Below are positions 16,536-30,740 of a DNA stretch of 64,000 bases, piece after piece. The DNA lies in the NCBI GenBank assembly GCA_030765065.1, contig CM060990.1, positions 212,885,290-212,949,289 on the forward strand, in the 5' to 3' direction. The position numbers and the translations under genes were made by a program. The notes beneath the pieces are model-generated. The model saw only the letters and a program-made list of their open reading frames with translations, had not been told where the DNA came from and did no database searches. How positions within the stretch are numbered: the stretch's first letter is position 1; every line of letters begins with the position of its first letter. Origin of the DNA: Deroplatys truncata. Taxonomy: Eukaryota > Arthropoda > Insecta > Mantodea > Mantidae.

Positions 16536-19348
16536 TTAGTAGTCTCCTGCAGTATTCCACTTAAACCTATAGTTTGAAGGTAGTGTATCAGTCCAGTGTA
16601 TTGAGTTGCAAGCTCGAAGTGCTGACTTTAAGGTTCTATGTAGACGTTCTATTTTGCCATTCCACTGCGGGTGATATAGCGTAGTATGTTTTACTTCAAC
16701 TCCACATATCCTAGTAAGACTTAAGCAACTCTGACTTAAACTAGTGCCTTGATAAGTCATGAGATGAGCTGTAACCCAAAATGTAGTAATCCAATGCTCG
16801 TAAAGGCTTTGGCTGTTGTTTCTGCTGTCACATTCAGCATAGGTATGACTTTTTTGTATGAGGTAAATCGATAAATGTAAGTTAAGCAATAAATCATGCA
16901 ATTTGAAGGAGGTAGGGACTGAATTATATAAATTTTCATTACATTAAATAGCTCATCTGTTTCTTATCCTCCCAATGGGGTTTCTGTGTGACGGATAACT
17001 TTATTTTTCTGGCAGTTACCACATGCTTTTGTTCATTGCTGAACATCACGCCGACAATCTGGTCATACAACTTTAGAACTGATGAGCTTCACCGTAGCTC
17101 TTTCTCCTAGGTAGGCCAAATTATGCACTTGCTGAAAAATGTATACCTATGGGTTTTAGGGATGAAAGGTCTGATTTGTGTGGTAGACGTATCACACAAA
17201 ATCGTTTTGCCTGAAGGAACTATGCATACTTCAAACTGCAAAGACTTACTTTTTCAATGAGATATTTTTAATTCATTATCTTTAACTTGTTTCTCAACAA
17301 CTGTTTCACAATTAGTAGTGCCAATTTCTTCAATTCTTGAGATTACATCAGCAACAATATTATCCTTTTCACTGATATTACGAATGTTTGTTGTGAATTG
17401 GAAAATAAATTGAAGCTATTGTAGCTGCCTTGGAGGTGCCTTTTCATTCTTTTGTTTGAAAGCAAAGGTTAACCGCTTGTGAACGGTGGGTAAATGCCAC
17501 AACGTTTCTTTCTTCTACTAAATGTTTAAATTACTTAATGTAAAGAAAAGCTCCTATGAGTTCGCGATCATATGTGCTGTAAGTTTTTGTGCTTCATTAA
17601 GCTTCTTTGAACAGAATGCTATTGGCTTCCAGCTGTTATTTTTATATTGTTGAGGTACTGGTCCGACCGCAATAGCTGATACACCTGTACACAATGCTAT
17701 GGGAGTTCAGAATCAGGGAAGGTGAGTAGTGCAGAATAATCAATATCCTGTTTACATTTTTCAAACGTTTCCTTTGCTTCCATTGCCAAGTAAATTAGCC
17801 AGTCGCTTCTTTTTCTTTAGCCTTTAAGATAGTCGTGAAGAACTGACTGATTTGAACAGCATCTTTTGGATACAGTCGATAGAAGTTAACTGTGCCCAAA
17901 AAGGTCCTAGGCTCATGGATCTTTTTCTGGAAATTGTTAATCCAGAATGGCTTGAATTTTCTCTGGTAAAGATTGTGATCCATTGGAAGTAATCCAATAC
18001 CTTACAAAGCTCAACTCTTCTACTCCAAAGACATGTTTAATGTTAATGCGTAATTCATATTTTGCTAATCCTTTGAAGAGAGGTTTTATGTGTTCTGCGT
18101 GTTCTTCACCCAATGATGATGCAATTAAGATGTCACTCAAATAGGGAAATACGAAATCTAGTCCACAGCACACTTCATTAGTAAATCTTGGAACATAGGT
18201 TGTACTTCTTAGTCCAAAGCTAATCACATTTAATTCATAGAGACCAAAACGTTTTATAATTGTAATCCTCTGTTTGTCTTCTTCTGCAATGGGAATTTGG
18301 AAATAGGGCTTAAATAAGTCAATTGGAGAAGATTCTTTCAAAATATAGTTAAAATGCTCTATCCTAGGTACTGCAAATTGGTCCGACAACGTTCTATCGT
18401 TCAGTCTTCTATACATACAATCACTACATGGACGAACATTACATTCTTGCTCACCATATGAAGAGGACTGGCCCGTTGTGATTTGGAAGGTCTAATAATA
18501 CCATTGTCCAGCATAAACGTGTATTTTTGCTTGGCAACTTTTAAATTTATTTAAAGGTGAGTCGGAATTGTTACACTAACATCACTTAAGTTTAGTGTAA
18601 CAATTGTGATGTTAGTGTAACAATTCCGACTCACCTTTAAATAAATTCAATACACATCACTGTTTCTAGCTTCTTTTCATTACAATATCAACGTAACTTT
18701 TAAATGTTTCAGATCCAGGGTGCGAGCTTCACTAAATACCGCGGAAAAATTAGTGATTATATTTAAGCTTTACAACATTGTTTATACTACTAGATATTAT
18801 TCTTGGCTTTGTAATTTCAGGATACTAAGCCAGTAGGTGACAAAGTGTCGAGTGTTTACTCACAGTACTGATGTCCTTATCGACCGATATTGAAGTGACG
18901 TCTCCTTTGACATGAAGTTGGGTATCGCCATCTATCAACTTCCTGTTACTAATGTTTACTAGTAGCTTGAATTTATTTGGGAAATCGGCATCTATAGTGG
19001 TTTTATTAGTTCTTGCTACTATGCAAGGCCACCCAAAATGATGCCTTAGTCCTAGGTCAAGATGACACTCTCAAACCGTATGTAGCTATCTTTGTGCATA
19101 GCTGTGTATAACTTGTAGATGTTGTCTATTGTGTCGTTTGTTCCTGCAGGAATTACTGATACGTCGGCTCCACTATCAATCAAAAAGCGCAGACCCATTG
19201 TTCTGTCCTTGACAAACAGGTGGCATTTGCGACAATTAATCTTGTTCTGAGGAGCAAAACGTGTCGCTACTTCCATTGCTTGTCGGATTTTTCCTGATTT
19301 TCCAACTTCAGCACTGCGTACACTTCGTAGGATTGCATTTATTTCCAA
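16536..19348 (-). mobile_element. Decayed Ty3/gypsy retrotransposon pol region
   Basis: On the minus strand, in the expected order, lie a retropepsin piece with LIDSGADVSVIP (19052-19348), reverse transcriptase pieces (17795-18416, with segments such as VISFGLRST and YLSDILIASS) and an integrase core piece (16536-16901, with YHPQWNGKIERLHRTLKSAL). Frameshifts and stops separate them and no intact gag is seen. Direct LTR-like repeats flank the region at 15.0 and 20.2 kb. The RT active-site motif is altered to YLSD. Confidence 0.85.
18544..18647. repeat. Perfect 42-bp inverted repeat with 20-nt loop
   Basis: Bases 18544-18585 are exactly the reverse complement of 18606-18647, with a 20-base loop. 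The loop itself repeats a piece of the arm (TTAGTGTAACAATT). It lies inside the decayed gypsy pol region. Confidence 0.9.
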
Positions 19349-20137
19349 ACTTCAAGTGAAAGTAGCAGTATTTTTCTTTTCGATTATATTTCCTTCCCGA
19401 ATTATGACGACTTACACTGCGATGTCTGGAGATATGCTTTTGAGATCAGGAAAGGTCCCCGGTGGATAATGCTGCAATTTGCTGTTTTAAAGCCGAAATG
19501 AGTGCATGACGTCACTCACTATTACAGATTCATTCGTCTGGTCCTTGATTTTAGCAGAACTGCTGCTCGAGGATTACATTTCGGGACAACGATCATTTCA
19601 ACTGTCGCATCAGCCATCACTGTTAATTATTCCAAAGCTTGCCCGTTCACAATCAATGTCTTTTATAGAATCTGGTAGCTTTTCAACCCGCAAAGTTCTA
19701 AGAACTTTACCTAAGAAATCTGACTGTGCTAGTCCTCGTATTTTGCGTAGCACTCGCAAAATACAAGCTCGCACTCGAATTAAAATCGCCCAATTCTAAG
19801 ACTGTTATAACAGCTTAATACGTTTATCTTCACATCCTTTGGGTATATGTAACAAGCACTTTTTGACAAATGCATATTTATTCTTTTCAGTAGGTTTAAG
19901 AATATCCCACATATTTTCTACATACTTCGCTTCCAATTACGATAGTAAAAAACTTAAATTTAGTTTTCTCTGTCGAGATGTGATTAATTTGAAACCGAAC
20001 TTCCACTTAAATGAACAGTATCTCGGTTTTTCACTCCAGAACAGCGCAATAAGAACACTGAAACTGTATATTTCCAATTTGCTCTCACCATCTGCCATTG
20101 CCGTATTTTCTCCTCTTTTTTGGAGTCACCATATGAA

Positions 20138-20290
20138 GCGGCTAATAATAATTAATGACACTAAAAATATCTTACAAAAATTTTATTATTTTTCTAGGCT
20201 TAGCACTAAAAATCAACGAGACAAAAGAAGTGACACAAAATAACCAAACCTTATGTTGCAAACTGCTTCAAAAGGTAACTGTCTCCACAT
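20138..20290 (-). repeat. LTR-like direct repeat, right copy
   Basis: Partner of 15009-15159 in the same orientation. It would lie at the 5' end of the minus-strand gypsy element. Confidence 0.5.
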
Positions 20291-21200
20291 CGTCTTCTTG
20301 ATGCATAGCAAATCCAATTAGAGAAACTTCTGGTTATGTTAGAATGTGTCTAACCTTAGCTATGAGTGTTCTTCCTGATTGATATATAAACAAAGGTATA
20401 TGCCGAGAACCTTAATATTTATGGAGATATGCAGCACTGCAAAACTTGGAAATCAAGAAGGTTAATATCACTATGCTTGCTGCCTGTTTGGTAGCCGTGT
20501 AAATCCAGCCTGCTCTTCCAAGGAAAACAAACCTTGGCAGCAGGAGCTATGTCCATTCCAAACATATGCGGTTAGTAGCTGCTGTTACAATGCATGCGAC
20601 AGCAATAAGATGACTGCCATACGTTCTATAATGTAAACTATAACGAACGAAGGTTAAATGAACGGCTTAAGCTTCAAAAAGTAGTTACGCAACAATTGTA
20701 AAGATATTCGAAGCGGAGAGGAAGAGAGCATGTAATGTGTACATGTTCTAACGAAATAAGTGAATACAGTGCTTGTAGTTCAGTTGATTAAAATGACGTT
20801 CCCCTTGTCCACTGAAAGTGTGCCTGCGGGGTGAGTCCTAGCCACTGCGTGAACGTTTTTTGCTTGTTCTTTTCATTCATAAAGGTACAAGTAGCGATTT
20901 CAGAGTGTTCGTCTGTCACTCCAAAAACTGTAGCAGTAGAACAAATAGTTATACAAATGAAGAACAGGCCACAATTCATTTTACGAGTTCTGCAGTTTTC
21001 AATCCATACGTTTCATTGTAATTATATTGAAAAAGAAACTCCGCCAAAACTTTGAACTATTAATTTAATTTTTAAACTATTAAATAAATAAAACAATTTC
21101 AAAATACCAGAAACACCTAACATGTTATTATCGATGGTTCCTTGAAGGCATACAAGCAGTCTAAATATGACCGTTTAAGAACAATAGAATTAATGATCCG
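20291..21200. other. No gene seen
   Basis: AT-rich sequence between the retroelement and the large inverted repeat. Short frames near 20.8-21.0 kb show no recognisable protein. Confidence 0.4.
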
Positions 21201-21240
21201 TGTAATCCGATTAGTTTAATTGACGTGTAATCGGATTACA
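21201..21240. repeat. Terminal hairpin of the large inverted repeat
   Basis: GTAATCCGATTA pairs with TAATCGGATTAC around a short loop at the left outer end of the inverted repeat. Confidence 0.6.
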
Positions 21241-24200
21241 AGATCTTCCACACCTCCCTTCCCTCCTTTGTGTCACTCGCCACTTATGTAAGTGCCATGT
21301 AACTGTCAAATTTGATTGACAAGGGTTGTCAAGGGTGTGATATGGGTTGACAGGTGTATGTCATGTCAATCAATCAGATAATGATCGTACACTTGTAAGA
21401 TATTGACATCAAAGGAGCTAAGCCGCACACAAAGCGTTACCACCTTTTGTATTTTCTGTATTTCAAAAGGTGAGTCCCCCAACGCTTCAGCTCTAAATGG
21501 CTGGTCGCTATATTAACTGAGCCTCCTAATTAGTTTAATTCAGAGAATAATTCATTACATGTGTAATGACATGTTTTGACATGTCGTCTTTGAGGTGGCT
21601 TATTGCCAAAAGAGACTGCACCTCTAAGTACCTGTCCATCAATCAAATAATTATCTCACATGTGTAACATCTCGGCTCATTGACTTCAAAGACTATATCG
21701 CCCTCTAGCGGATTGAATTCACGGTATCACGTACCCTAAATGGCTGGTCGCGTGCCATTGATAGGTTAATATAATTGTTGCACGTCAATGACTTCAAGGT
21801 TGAAGCCCGTCGCTAAAGTCTTAGAGGAATTGGATTTCCGGTAACAATGTCCCAAATCGATTGTCGCGTGCCATTGCTCGATTAATATAGCTGTTCAAAT
21901 TAACATTTTTAGATACTTTATAAACAGCTGATGCCGATAAAGTAGCCCGTTCATCCCCGCAAACAAGCGCACCCTCATAAACCTTTTTCTAAAATTCTCT
22001 CACTATCTCTCCCGAGGGCAAGAAGGTGAATACCACCGTCAAGTGTATTTGAATGATTAGTGCAATTAAGTGTATATTAATTGACTCGCGCACCTGGTTA
22101 TTGCAATGAATGTGTGCAAACACATGTATAACTATCACACCTCATTGGCCTTAGCTTGTCCAGAAACCCTTTCACTTGTAACCGAAAACCGCCAGCCGAA
22201 AAAAATCCCTGGCATTCCAAAACTCTTAATTGTACAGAATTATATTGGACATTAAAAGACAACTGGAGATGAATCCAAAAACTCAACTAAGCGATTGTTG
22301 CGAGTGTATAATTATTACAATGAATAACACTTGTCTGATTCGCTTTTGTGGGACATTTTCAGGCTTATAGGAATATCACACATCTTAGATTAATGAAAAA
22401 TACATGACTAAACCACAGAGTTAGCATAAATGATTGTTTAAAAAATGCACCAGACCCTAACGTATTTAAAAACGGATATTTTCGTTAGCATGAAAGGATA
22501 CACCTGCTCTCATACGGCTTCTCAGCCCGACTGAAACACTTCATATCGGCAATCCTCTGTTATACCTACACCCACCATAGCGACCAAGGAGGGCAGGGGA
22601 ATCAGGACACAGGGTCTATTCTCGCAAACGTGTTGAGTCTGTTAACTCCATTTTCCCCATCCCCCACCCTTAACCGCTCTCTCTGTCTTTCACACAGAGG
22701 TCATATTCCCTGTTTGACCGGTTTCCGTATGTCGTAAACAAAGCTGGAACCCTTCCAGGATATGCTTTTAACATTTCCAAAAAAAAACTTTTCTCTCTCT
22801 CTTCAGTTCATTTCTCCTTAAAATCACACGCATGTACAACTTTCAAGAAATAAATTTGTTCAAATCAATATTGGAACCATGGATATAGGATCAGAAATAC
22901 ATGAAAATTCCTAGGAATAAGGCCAGCGTAAATATTTTGAAATAAACATATTCACATCTAAGGAACCTTCCCTTTCAATTTTTTTCTAAGGTTTGTTTAC
23001 ACGCTGGCTTGACTCTGAAAGAGAATTAGAAATGAAATATGGGTACCCTTAAACCGGCAGGACAACAAACCATTCCCTTTGTTGTTGCTTTTAATGATGT
23101 ATTTCCACAACAAATCAAAAACCAGCTCTAACACGTCCATGATTGTTTAGGCACAGTGTGAAACTCTGAAATTCTTAGAAAAATGTTATTGGTAGCAGTT
23201 GGGTTTATGTCATTTCACGCGTGACTTGATTGTAAATAATAATTTAAAAGGAGATATATATTTTACTGTAATACTTGATCGACCAGGTGCATACAGATTT
23301 AGACAGCGACATACGACTACCTTTAAACCGAGAGTTACAAAACATTAGTTTTAACAAAAGGATCTTTAAAACGAAGTATGACAATCTTTAGACATGACAA
23401 CAAGGATATTCTCACGATTTTCTACGAAAGCAAGCAAAAGAAGGTTCTGTCAAAAACAAGAATTGTTTGCCAGCGCTACAATATACTCCGTGGTATTTTC
23501 GAAAAACAAATATATTTAACAATCAACAGCCTCCTTGACAAAAGAAATGTCTTAGATAACGGATACTATGTATTTAACGCTCTACTGCATATGACTAGAA
23601 GGTGTGGAATATTCCTCGAAAACAAATGACAGGGCATATTTCTTATTTTAAAAACCCACAACCATCCCACACAGGCATCGACTCAAAACAAAATGAAATA
23701 AGACCTTCCATTGTCCACAACTGATGATATATTTACGTCATGTTTCCGAGAAAAAAATATATATACCTTAGAAGATCGGTTCAACACGAAAATTTCCTAA
23801 CTACAAAATCCATGTCTTTTATGGGTGAATGAACATTACTTGAAAAAAATATGTTTTCAATTGATTGAATGTTTACCTCACATTTCCGAAACAAATACGT
23901 ATACTTGACAGGACCTGTACAAACACGAAAATTTCCTAAATAGAAAATTCGTGTTGTTATGGCTGAGTGCACAGCAGTTAAAATATTTACTCGCACAATT
24001 CTAAAAAAAACAGATTTTAACATTCGGAAATGTCTGAACATGATCTAGCCCTTGGCTATCTCCCCTTGTAAAGTAACCCAGCGAAAAAAATTGTTGCAAG
24101 CCAAAGAAAGGGTTTATATTTCAAGAATCTATTAACATAAATCTGTAAAAATAGGGAAGAGAAGGTCATGCGAGTGTAGCATCAGATATTTTTACCATGT

Positions 24201-25864
24201 GCGCGACAAAATTGGATTTTTCATGTTATGGATATATGTAAGGATTGTAAGTAATGCTTTATAAGAAATTAACTATCGCAATTTCATTGCTCAATACAGC
24301 AATCAAGTTTACTATTACTATTATTATTTATGGAGCAAAATCACACTTTCTCGACAAGATAAAAAGGTCAGTGGAGTTAACATCATAGAACACTCTCTTG
24401 GACTCTGTACGTGCATGAGCAATGTCGGTAACCTGATGTATACATAATACGTTATTTATACAGCGCTATCTATGAGACCAAAGTTTCAGGGGTGAGCCAT
24501 AGAATTTATATGTATGAACCTATCACCATATCGTTCGAGACCATTCAATACACGTTTATACAATGCTTATAATCATCTGCATTAATTTCTTCACAATTCA
24601 ATCCATTCTAGCCATATCCTCCATCACCAATAGAAATAAATCAATCAATCACCAAAGAAAGCGTCATTAATGGGCACTAAACCCCCTTTAAAATATAAAG
24701 AATGGAAAACTTTACATATGATAACAATTTTCTGAGGAAGCAAGACAATTCTAATAAAGCCTGCTATCCAAGAAAGCTTATCTATTTATTTCACTTTAAA
24801 TGAAAAAAATCTTGTACCTGAATAGGCAGAATCCAGAATAGTAGCCGCGCATGCGCAGTGATATGGAGGTTATTCAATTTGATAGGACAGCCTGTTTTAC
24901 AGATTTATGTTGATTGGCTCTTGAAATGAATGTTCTTCATTGGCTTGCAAAAAAACATTTCTTCGTTGGGTCGTTGTGGAAAAGGAGATAGCCCGCGGGC
25001 GATGAAGTAACTGTGTTCAGGTTTGTCTGTAGGATGCAAACTTGTCTTTTCAACTAATGTTCATCCGATCATAAAAGACATGGGTTTTCTATTTAGGAGA
25101 TTTTCCTGTCTGGACATGATTTTTATGTGATGGGCCCTTTATTAGAGTTCTTTCCTCTCAGAAAATTTTTATCATATCATGATATAATGATAAGTACATG
25201 CATAGGATGCTATCGTCCATCCATGGGACTCCGAGCGCATATATAGATCTGTATAAATAACGCATTGCATGTATTGTTTAACTATAATTTTAGGGAAAAT
25301 AATAAAAAGGAAGAATGGTTTTTCTTGATACAACTTTCCTGGAGCAATGTAAGGTACCTCTAATTTTTAGATGGAACCTGAAACATCAGACAGTTTAAAA
25401 TGAAATAAACAGATACGATTTCTTGTATAGCGGCCTTTATTAGAATTGACTTTTCTCCTAGAAAATTGTTATTATATGCAACGTTTTTCGTTCATTATAT
25501 TCTTAAAAGAATTTTGATGTCCATTAATGACAATTTCCTTTGTTGATTGATTTATTTTCTATTGATGATGGAGGGTATGTCTAGAATAGACTGAATTGTG
25601 AAGAAATTAATGCAGATGATTATAAGCATTGTATAAACGTGTATTGAATGGTATGGAACGTTATGGTGAATGGCTCATACACATGGATACTATCGCTTAT
25701 CCCTGGAACTCCGGTCTCATAAACAGCGCTGTATAAATAACGTATTCTTTATGCATCAGGTTACCGTTATTGCTCATGCACTTGCAGAGTTCAAGAGAGT
25801 GCTCTAGGATGTTAATTCCACTGACCTTTTTACCTTGTCGAGAAAGTGCGATATCGCTCCTTAC

Positions 25865-25896
<32 letters not shown>

Positions 25897-28800
25897 CTTT
25901 ATCGCTGCATTGAAGAAGGTAAAATACTTAGAAGAATTGCGATAGTTAATTTCTTATAAGTCATTACTTAAAACATCTTTACATATATCCATAGCATGGC
26001 AATTCCAATTCTGTCACGCACCATAGAAATATCTGTTGTGATACACTCGCATGACTTTCTCTGCCCTATTTTTACCAATTTTATGTTGATTTGGATCTTG
26101 AAATGAAATCCCTTTCATTGGCTTGCAATTTTTTTTTCGCTGGGTTAATTTGAAGGGGATATAGCCTACGCCTAGATCATAATCAGACTTCTCCAAATGA
26201 TAAAATCAATTTTTTTCAGACTTGTGCGAGCAAACATTTTAACTGCTGTACATTCAGCCACAAAAGGCACGAGTTTCCAATGTAGGAGATATTCGTGTTT
26301 AAACAGGCCTTGTCAAGTATATATATTTTTCTCAGAAATGTAAGGTAAACATTAAATCAATTGAAAACATATCTTTAACTGCTGTGCGGTCATCAATAAA
26401 AGACAAGGATTTTCTATTTAGAAAATTTTCGTGTTTAAACAGATCTTCCTAAGAATATATACTTTTCTTGGAAATATAAGGTAAACATTCAATCAACTGA
26501 AAACATTCTTTTTTCAAAACAATGTTCATTCATCCATAAAAGACATGGGTTTTGTATTTAGGAGATTTTCGTGTTTAAACAAACCTTCTTAAGTATATAT
26601 TTTATTTTCTCGGAAAATTTGAGGTAAATATACCATCAGTTGTGGACAATGGAAGGTCCTATTCCATTTTGTTTTTCGAGTCGATGCCTGCGTGGGATGT
26701 TTGTGGGTTTCTAAAATATAAGCGTAAACATTTCGTAGAAATGTGCCCTGTCATGTGTTTTCGAGGAATATTTCACACCTTCTAGTCATATCCAGTAGAG
26801 CGTTAAACACATAGTATCTGTTATCTAAGACATTTCCTTTGTCAAGGAGGCTGTTGATTGTTAAATATATTTGTTTGTCGAAAATACCACGGAGGGTATT
26901 GTAGCACTTACAAACAACTCTAGTATTCGACAGAACTTTCTTTTGCTTGCTTTTGTAGAAAATCGTGAGTATGCCCTTGCTGTCATGTCTAAAGATTGTC
27001 ATATTTCATTTTAAAGATGCTTTTGTTAAAACTAATGTCTTGTAACTCTCGGTTTAAAGGTACTCGTAGGTCGCTGTCTAAACCTGTATGCACCTGTTCG
27101 ATGAGGTATTATAGACAAACAAAATCTCCTTTTAAATTATTATTTACAATCAAGTCATGCGTGAAATGACATAAACCCATCTGCTACCGATAATAATTTT
27201 CTAAGAATTTCAGAGTTTCGCAGTGTGCCTAAACAATCATGGGCATGTTAGAGCTGGTTTTTGATTTGTTGTGGCAATACATCATTAAAAACAACAACAA
27301 AGGGAATGGTTTGTTGTTCTGCCGGTTTAAGGGTACCCATATTTCATTTCTAATTCTTTTTCAGAGTCAAGCCAGCGTATAAACAAACATTACGGAAAAA
27401 ATTGAAAGGTAAAGTTCCTTAGTTGTAAATATGCTTATTTCAAAATATTTACCCTGGCCTTATTCCTAGGAATTTTCATGTATTTCTGATCCTATATCCA
27501 TGGTTCCAATATTGATTTGAACTAATTTATTTTTGAAAGTTGTACATGCGTGTGATTTTAAGGAGAAATGAACTGAAGGGGTGAGCGAGAGAGAAAAGTT
27601 TTTTTTTGGAAATGATAAAGCATATTCTGGAAGGCTTCCAGCTTCGTTTACGACATACGGAAACTGGTCAAACAGGGAACATGGCCTCTGCGTGAAAGAC
27701 AGAGAGAGCGGTTAAGGGTGGGGGATGGGGAAAATGGAGTTAACAGACTCAACACGTATCCGAGAATAGACCCTGTGTCCCCTGCCCTCCTTGGTTGCTA
27801 TGGTGGGTGTAGCTACACCAGAGGATTGCCGATATGAAGTGTTTCAGTCGGGCTGAGAAGCCGTATGAGATCAGGTGTATCCTTTCATGCTAACAAAAAT
27901 ATCCGTTTTTAAATACGTTAGTGTCTGGTGCATTTTTTAAACAATCATTTATGCTAACTCTGTGTTTTAGTCATGTATTTTTCATTAATCTAAGATGTGT
28001 AATATTCCTATAAGCCTGAAAATGTCCCACAAAAGCGAATCAGACAAGTAATATTCATCGTAATAATTATACACTCGCAACAATCGCTTAATTGGGTTTT
28101 TCGATTCATCGCCAGTTGTCTTTTAATGTCTAATATAAATATGTACAATTAAGTGTTTTGGAATGTCAGGGATTTTTTCGACTGGCGGTTTTCGGTTACA
28201 AGTTGGAATGGTTTCTGGACAGGCTAAGACCAATGAGGTGTGATAGTTATACATGTGTTAATACACATACATGGGAATAACCAGGTGCGCGAGTCAATGA
28301 ATATACACTTAATTGTACTAATCAATCAAATACACTTGACGGTGGTATTCACCTCCTTGCCCTCGGGAGAGATAGTGAGAGAATTTTAGAAAAGGGTTTA
28401 TGAGGGTGCGCTTGTTTGCGGGGATGAACGGGCTACTTTATCGGCATCAACTGCTTATACAGTATCAGAAAAGGTTAATTAAAACAACTGTATTCATCGA
28501 TCAATGGCACGCGACCATCGATTTAGGACATTGTTACCAGAAATTCAATTGCTCTAAGACTTTAGCGACGGATTTCAACCTTGGAGTCATTGATGTGCAA
28601 GAATTATATTAAACTGTCAGTGGCACGCGACCAGCCATTTAGGTTACGCGATACCGGGAATCCACCCGCTAGAAGGTGATATAGTCTTTGAAGTCAATGA
28701 TGCGAGATGTTACACATGTATTATCATTATTGATTGATTGTCAAGCACTTAGGGATGCAATCTCTTTCGGCGGTAAGCCACCTTAAAGACGATTTGTCAA

Positions 28801-29416
28801 AGCACATGTCATTACACATGTAAACAAGTTATATTAACCTATCAATGGCACGCGACCAGTCATTTAGGATACGTCATACCGGGAATCCCTCCTCTAGAGG
28901 GCGATATAGCCTTTGAAGTCAATGAGGCGAGATGTTACACATGTAAGATCATTATCTGATTGATTGATTGATAGGCACTTAGAGTTGCAGGCTCTTTCGG
29001 CAGTAAACACCCTCAAAGACGACGTGTCAAAACACCGGTAACAAGTAGTTGAATGCTTGAGAGACAATTAATATACACTTAATTATATTAATCAATCTAT
29101 GCTACGCGACCACCTATTTAGAACTTTATCGGCGGGGGACTGCACCCTTTGAAATACTGAGAACTGAAAACATAAAACTCTTTGTGAGCGGCTTAGCTCT
29201 TCTGATGTCAATGAGGCGAGATAATCTTACACATGTATGACCATTATCTGATTGCTTGACATGAAATACAACATCTTTCAGCCCTATCGAACCCTTGTCA
29301 ACCCTTGTCAATCAAATTTGACAGCTACATGACACTTACATTAGCGGCGAGTGACACAAAGGAGGGGAGGGGCGCTCAATTACACGCTCAATTAACCTAA
29401 TCAGACTGCGCTTTTA
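21202..29416. mobile_element. Inverted-repeat (foldback-like) element of about 8.2 kb
   Basis: The left arm (about 21202-24845) is the approximate reverse complement of the right arm (about 25365-29416), with a loop near 24850-25365. Matching landmarks are CTCCTTTGTGTCACTCGCC near 21258 against its complement near 29355, the 83-codon frames at 23378-23629 (plus) and 26751-27002 (minus), and the CCCTGTGTCC/GAGGGCAGGG segment at 22.6 and 27.8 kb. The outer parts contain further sub-repeats (a unit with GGCTGGTCGCGTGCCATTGAT repeats several times, more in the right arm). No transposase is visible. It may be a foldback transposon, a giant non-autonomous element or an old inverted duplication. Confidence 0.8.
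25866..25894. repeat. (TAA)n microsatellite
   Basis: Nine to ten AAT/TAA repeats in the right arm of the inverted repeat. Confidence 0.8.
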
Positions 29417-29860
29417 TTATGCAAATGAATCCAAATCTGTCATTTTTGACTACTTATGCCTACATTAAAATGAAAATTTTCTCTACATCAGCTCGGCCGC
29501 TAGAACCTTCAAGTGGTTAGTGGATACCTTCGGAAGCCACTGTAGGTCTAGACATGCCCAATTACACGAAGATACACTTGTATGTTTACAGCTAAGCTTA
29601 TCTCCTACGAACCTCACAGCCCATTAAGTACATAGGTGGAATAAGTCTATCGCGATGGTTTATAATTGTGGGTACGTTGACATGCTACTTATTTACGGAG
29701 AATTTCAAAGGAATGCATTACAGGCCAAACGCCTGTATGAGAATTGATTTCCAGGACGGCAACCGGCATCCAACACCTTTCGGAATGCTGAACGGTGGTT
29801 TACGTAAATCAGGAGTACTTTAAAGGACTGGTCCTGTTAGAGAAGCATCAATTACCTTTG
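29417..29860. other. No gene seen
   Basis: Intergenic sequence. I recognise nothing before the mariner remnant. Confidence 0.3.
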
Positions 29861-29899
29861 TCCATAATGAAGAGATGATTTCATACGCTGTCTTAAATA

Positions 29900-30740
29900 A
29901 TCCCCATATTTGCAGGCTGCACAGGACACAAACACCAGTAGATCATCAGTTAGGCGAATACTGCATAACAATAAATTTCTCCCTTACCGCTTACAGCTAC
30001 ACCAGGAACTCCATGCTCGCGGCTTTGAAGCTCCAGTAAACTTTTATCGGTGGGCATTAAGCAATGTGAACCGTGATATAGTCTTTTTATCCAACGTCCT
30101 GTTTTCAGATGAATCGCGGCTTCACAACAGTGAAACTGTGAATTGTCACAACATGCATTACTGGAGTATCAATAACCCTCATTGGGAAGACAAACAACGT
30201 TTCAAGGTCAGTGTAGAAGTAATGTATAGCGTGGCATTTTGGTGACCACCTAATCGGGCCACATTTCTTCGATTGTAACCTTACGGGAGCTTGCTACCTT
30301 CTCTTCTTTCAAAGCAATCTCCCCTCTGTTGCTGGAGCATGTACCATTGAATGATTATGCATGTGGTTTCAGCATGACAGTGCTCCACCACACCGGTCCA
30401 TGATCGTCCAAAACTATCTTCACGGTACACATCGGAAAATGGTTAGGAAGCAGAGGACCTGTCTTGTGGCCCGCCAGATTCCCCGATCTTACGCCACTTA
30501 ACTACTTCCTATGGGGTCATTTATAGCAATTAGTGTACAGTCAACAGCCAGAGAACCTTAATCATCCTCAGTAACTTATCAGTGAAGGCTGCTGATCAGT
30601 TACACCCCAGATGTTACTAGGTGTCAGGTTGCCATTGCGACATAGTGTACAGATCTGTACCAACGAAAGTCATTATTTCGAACAGCTGCTTCGCTAAATG
30701 AAGAAGTTTCATCACTTCTTGCATACATGTCTGAAACGCT
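29900..30740 (+). mobile_element. Decayed Tc1/mariner-superfamily transposase
   Basis: A 111-codon frame (29910-30245) has SSVRRILHNNKF, LHQELHARGF, VLFSDESRLHN and HNMHYWSINNPHW. These match the helix-turn-helix and first catalytic Asp (the DES segment) of a Tc1/mariner-type transposase group common in insects. Downstream, other frames resemble the DSPILRHLTTSYG-type region up to about 30560. Stops and frame changes show it is inactive. Terminal repeats were not found. Confidence 0.7.

Noticed and set aside
23378..27002. 83-codon ORF present in both arms of the inverted repeat as a conserved gene
   Set aside because: Comparing the two copies by eye, I count about 14 amino-acid-changing against 6 silent differences, close to neutral. 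Conservation follows from the repeat itself.
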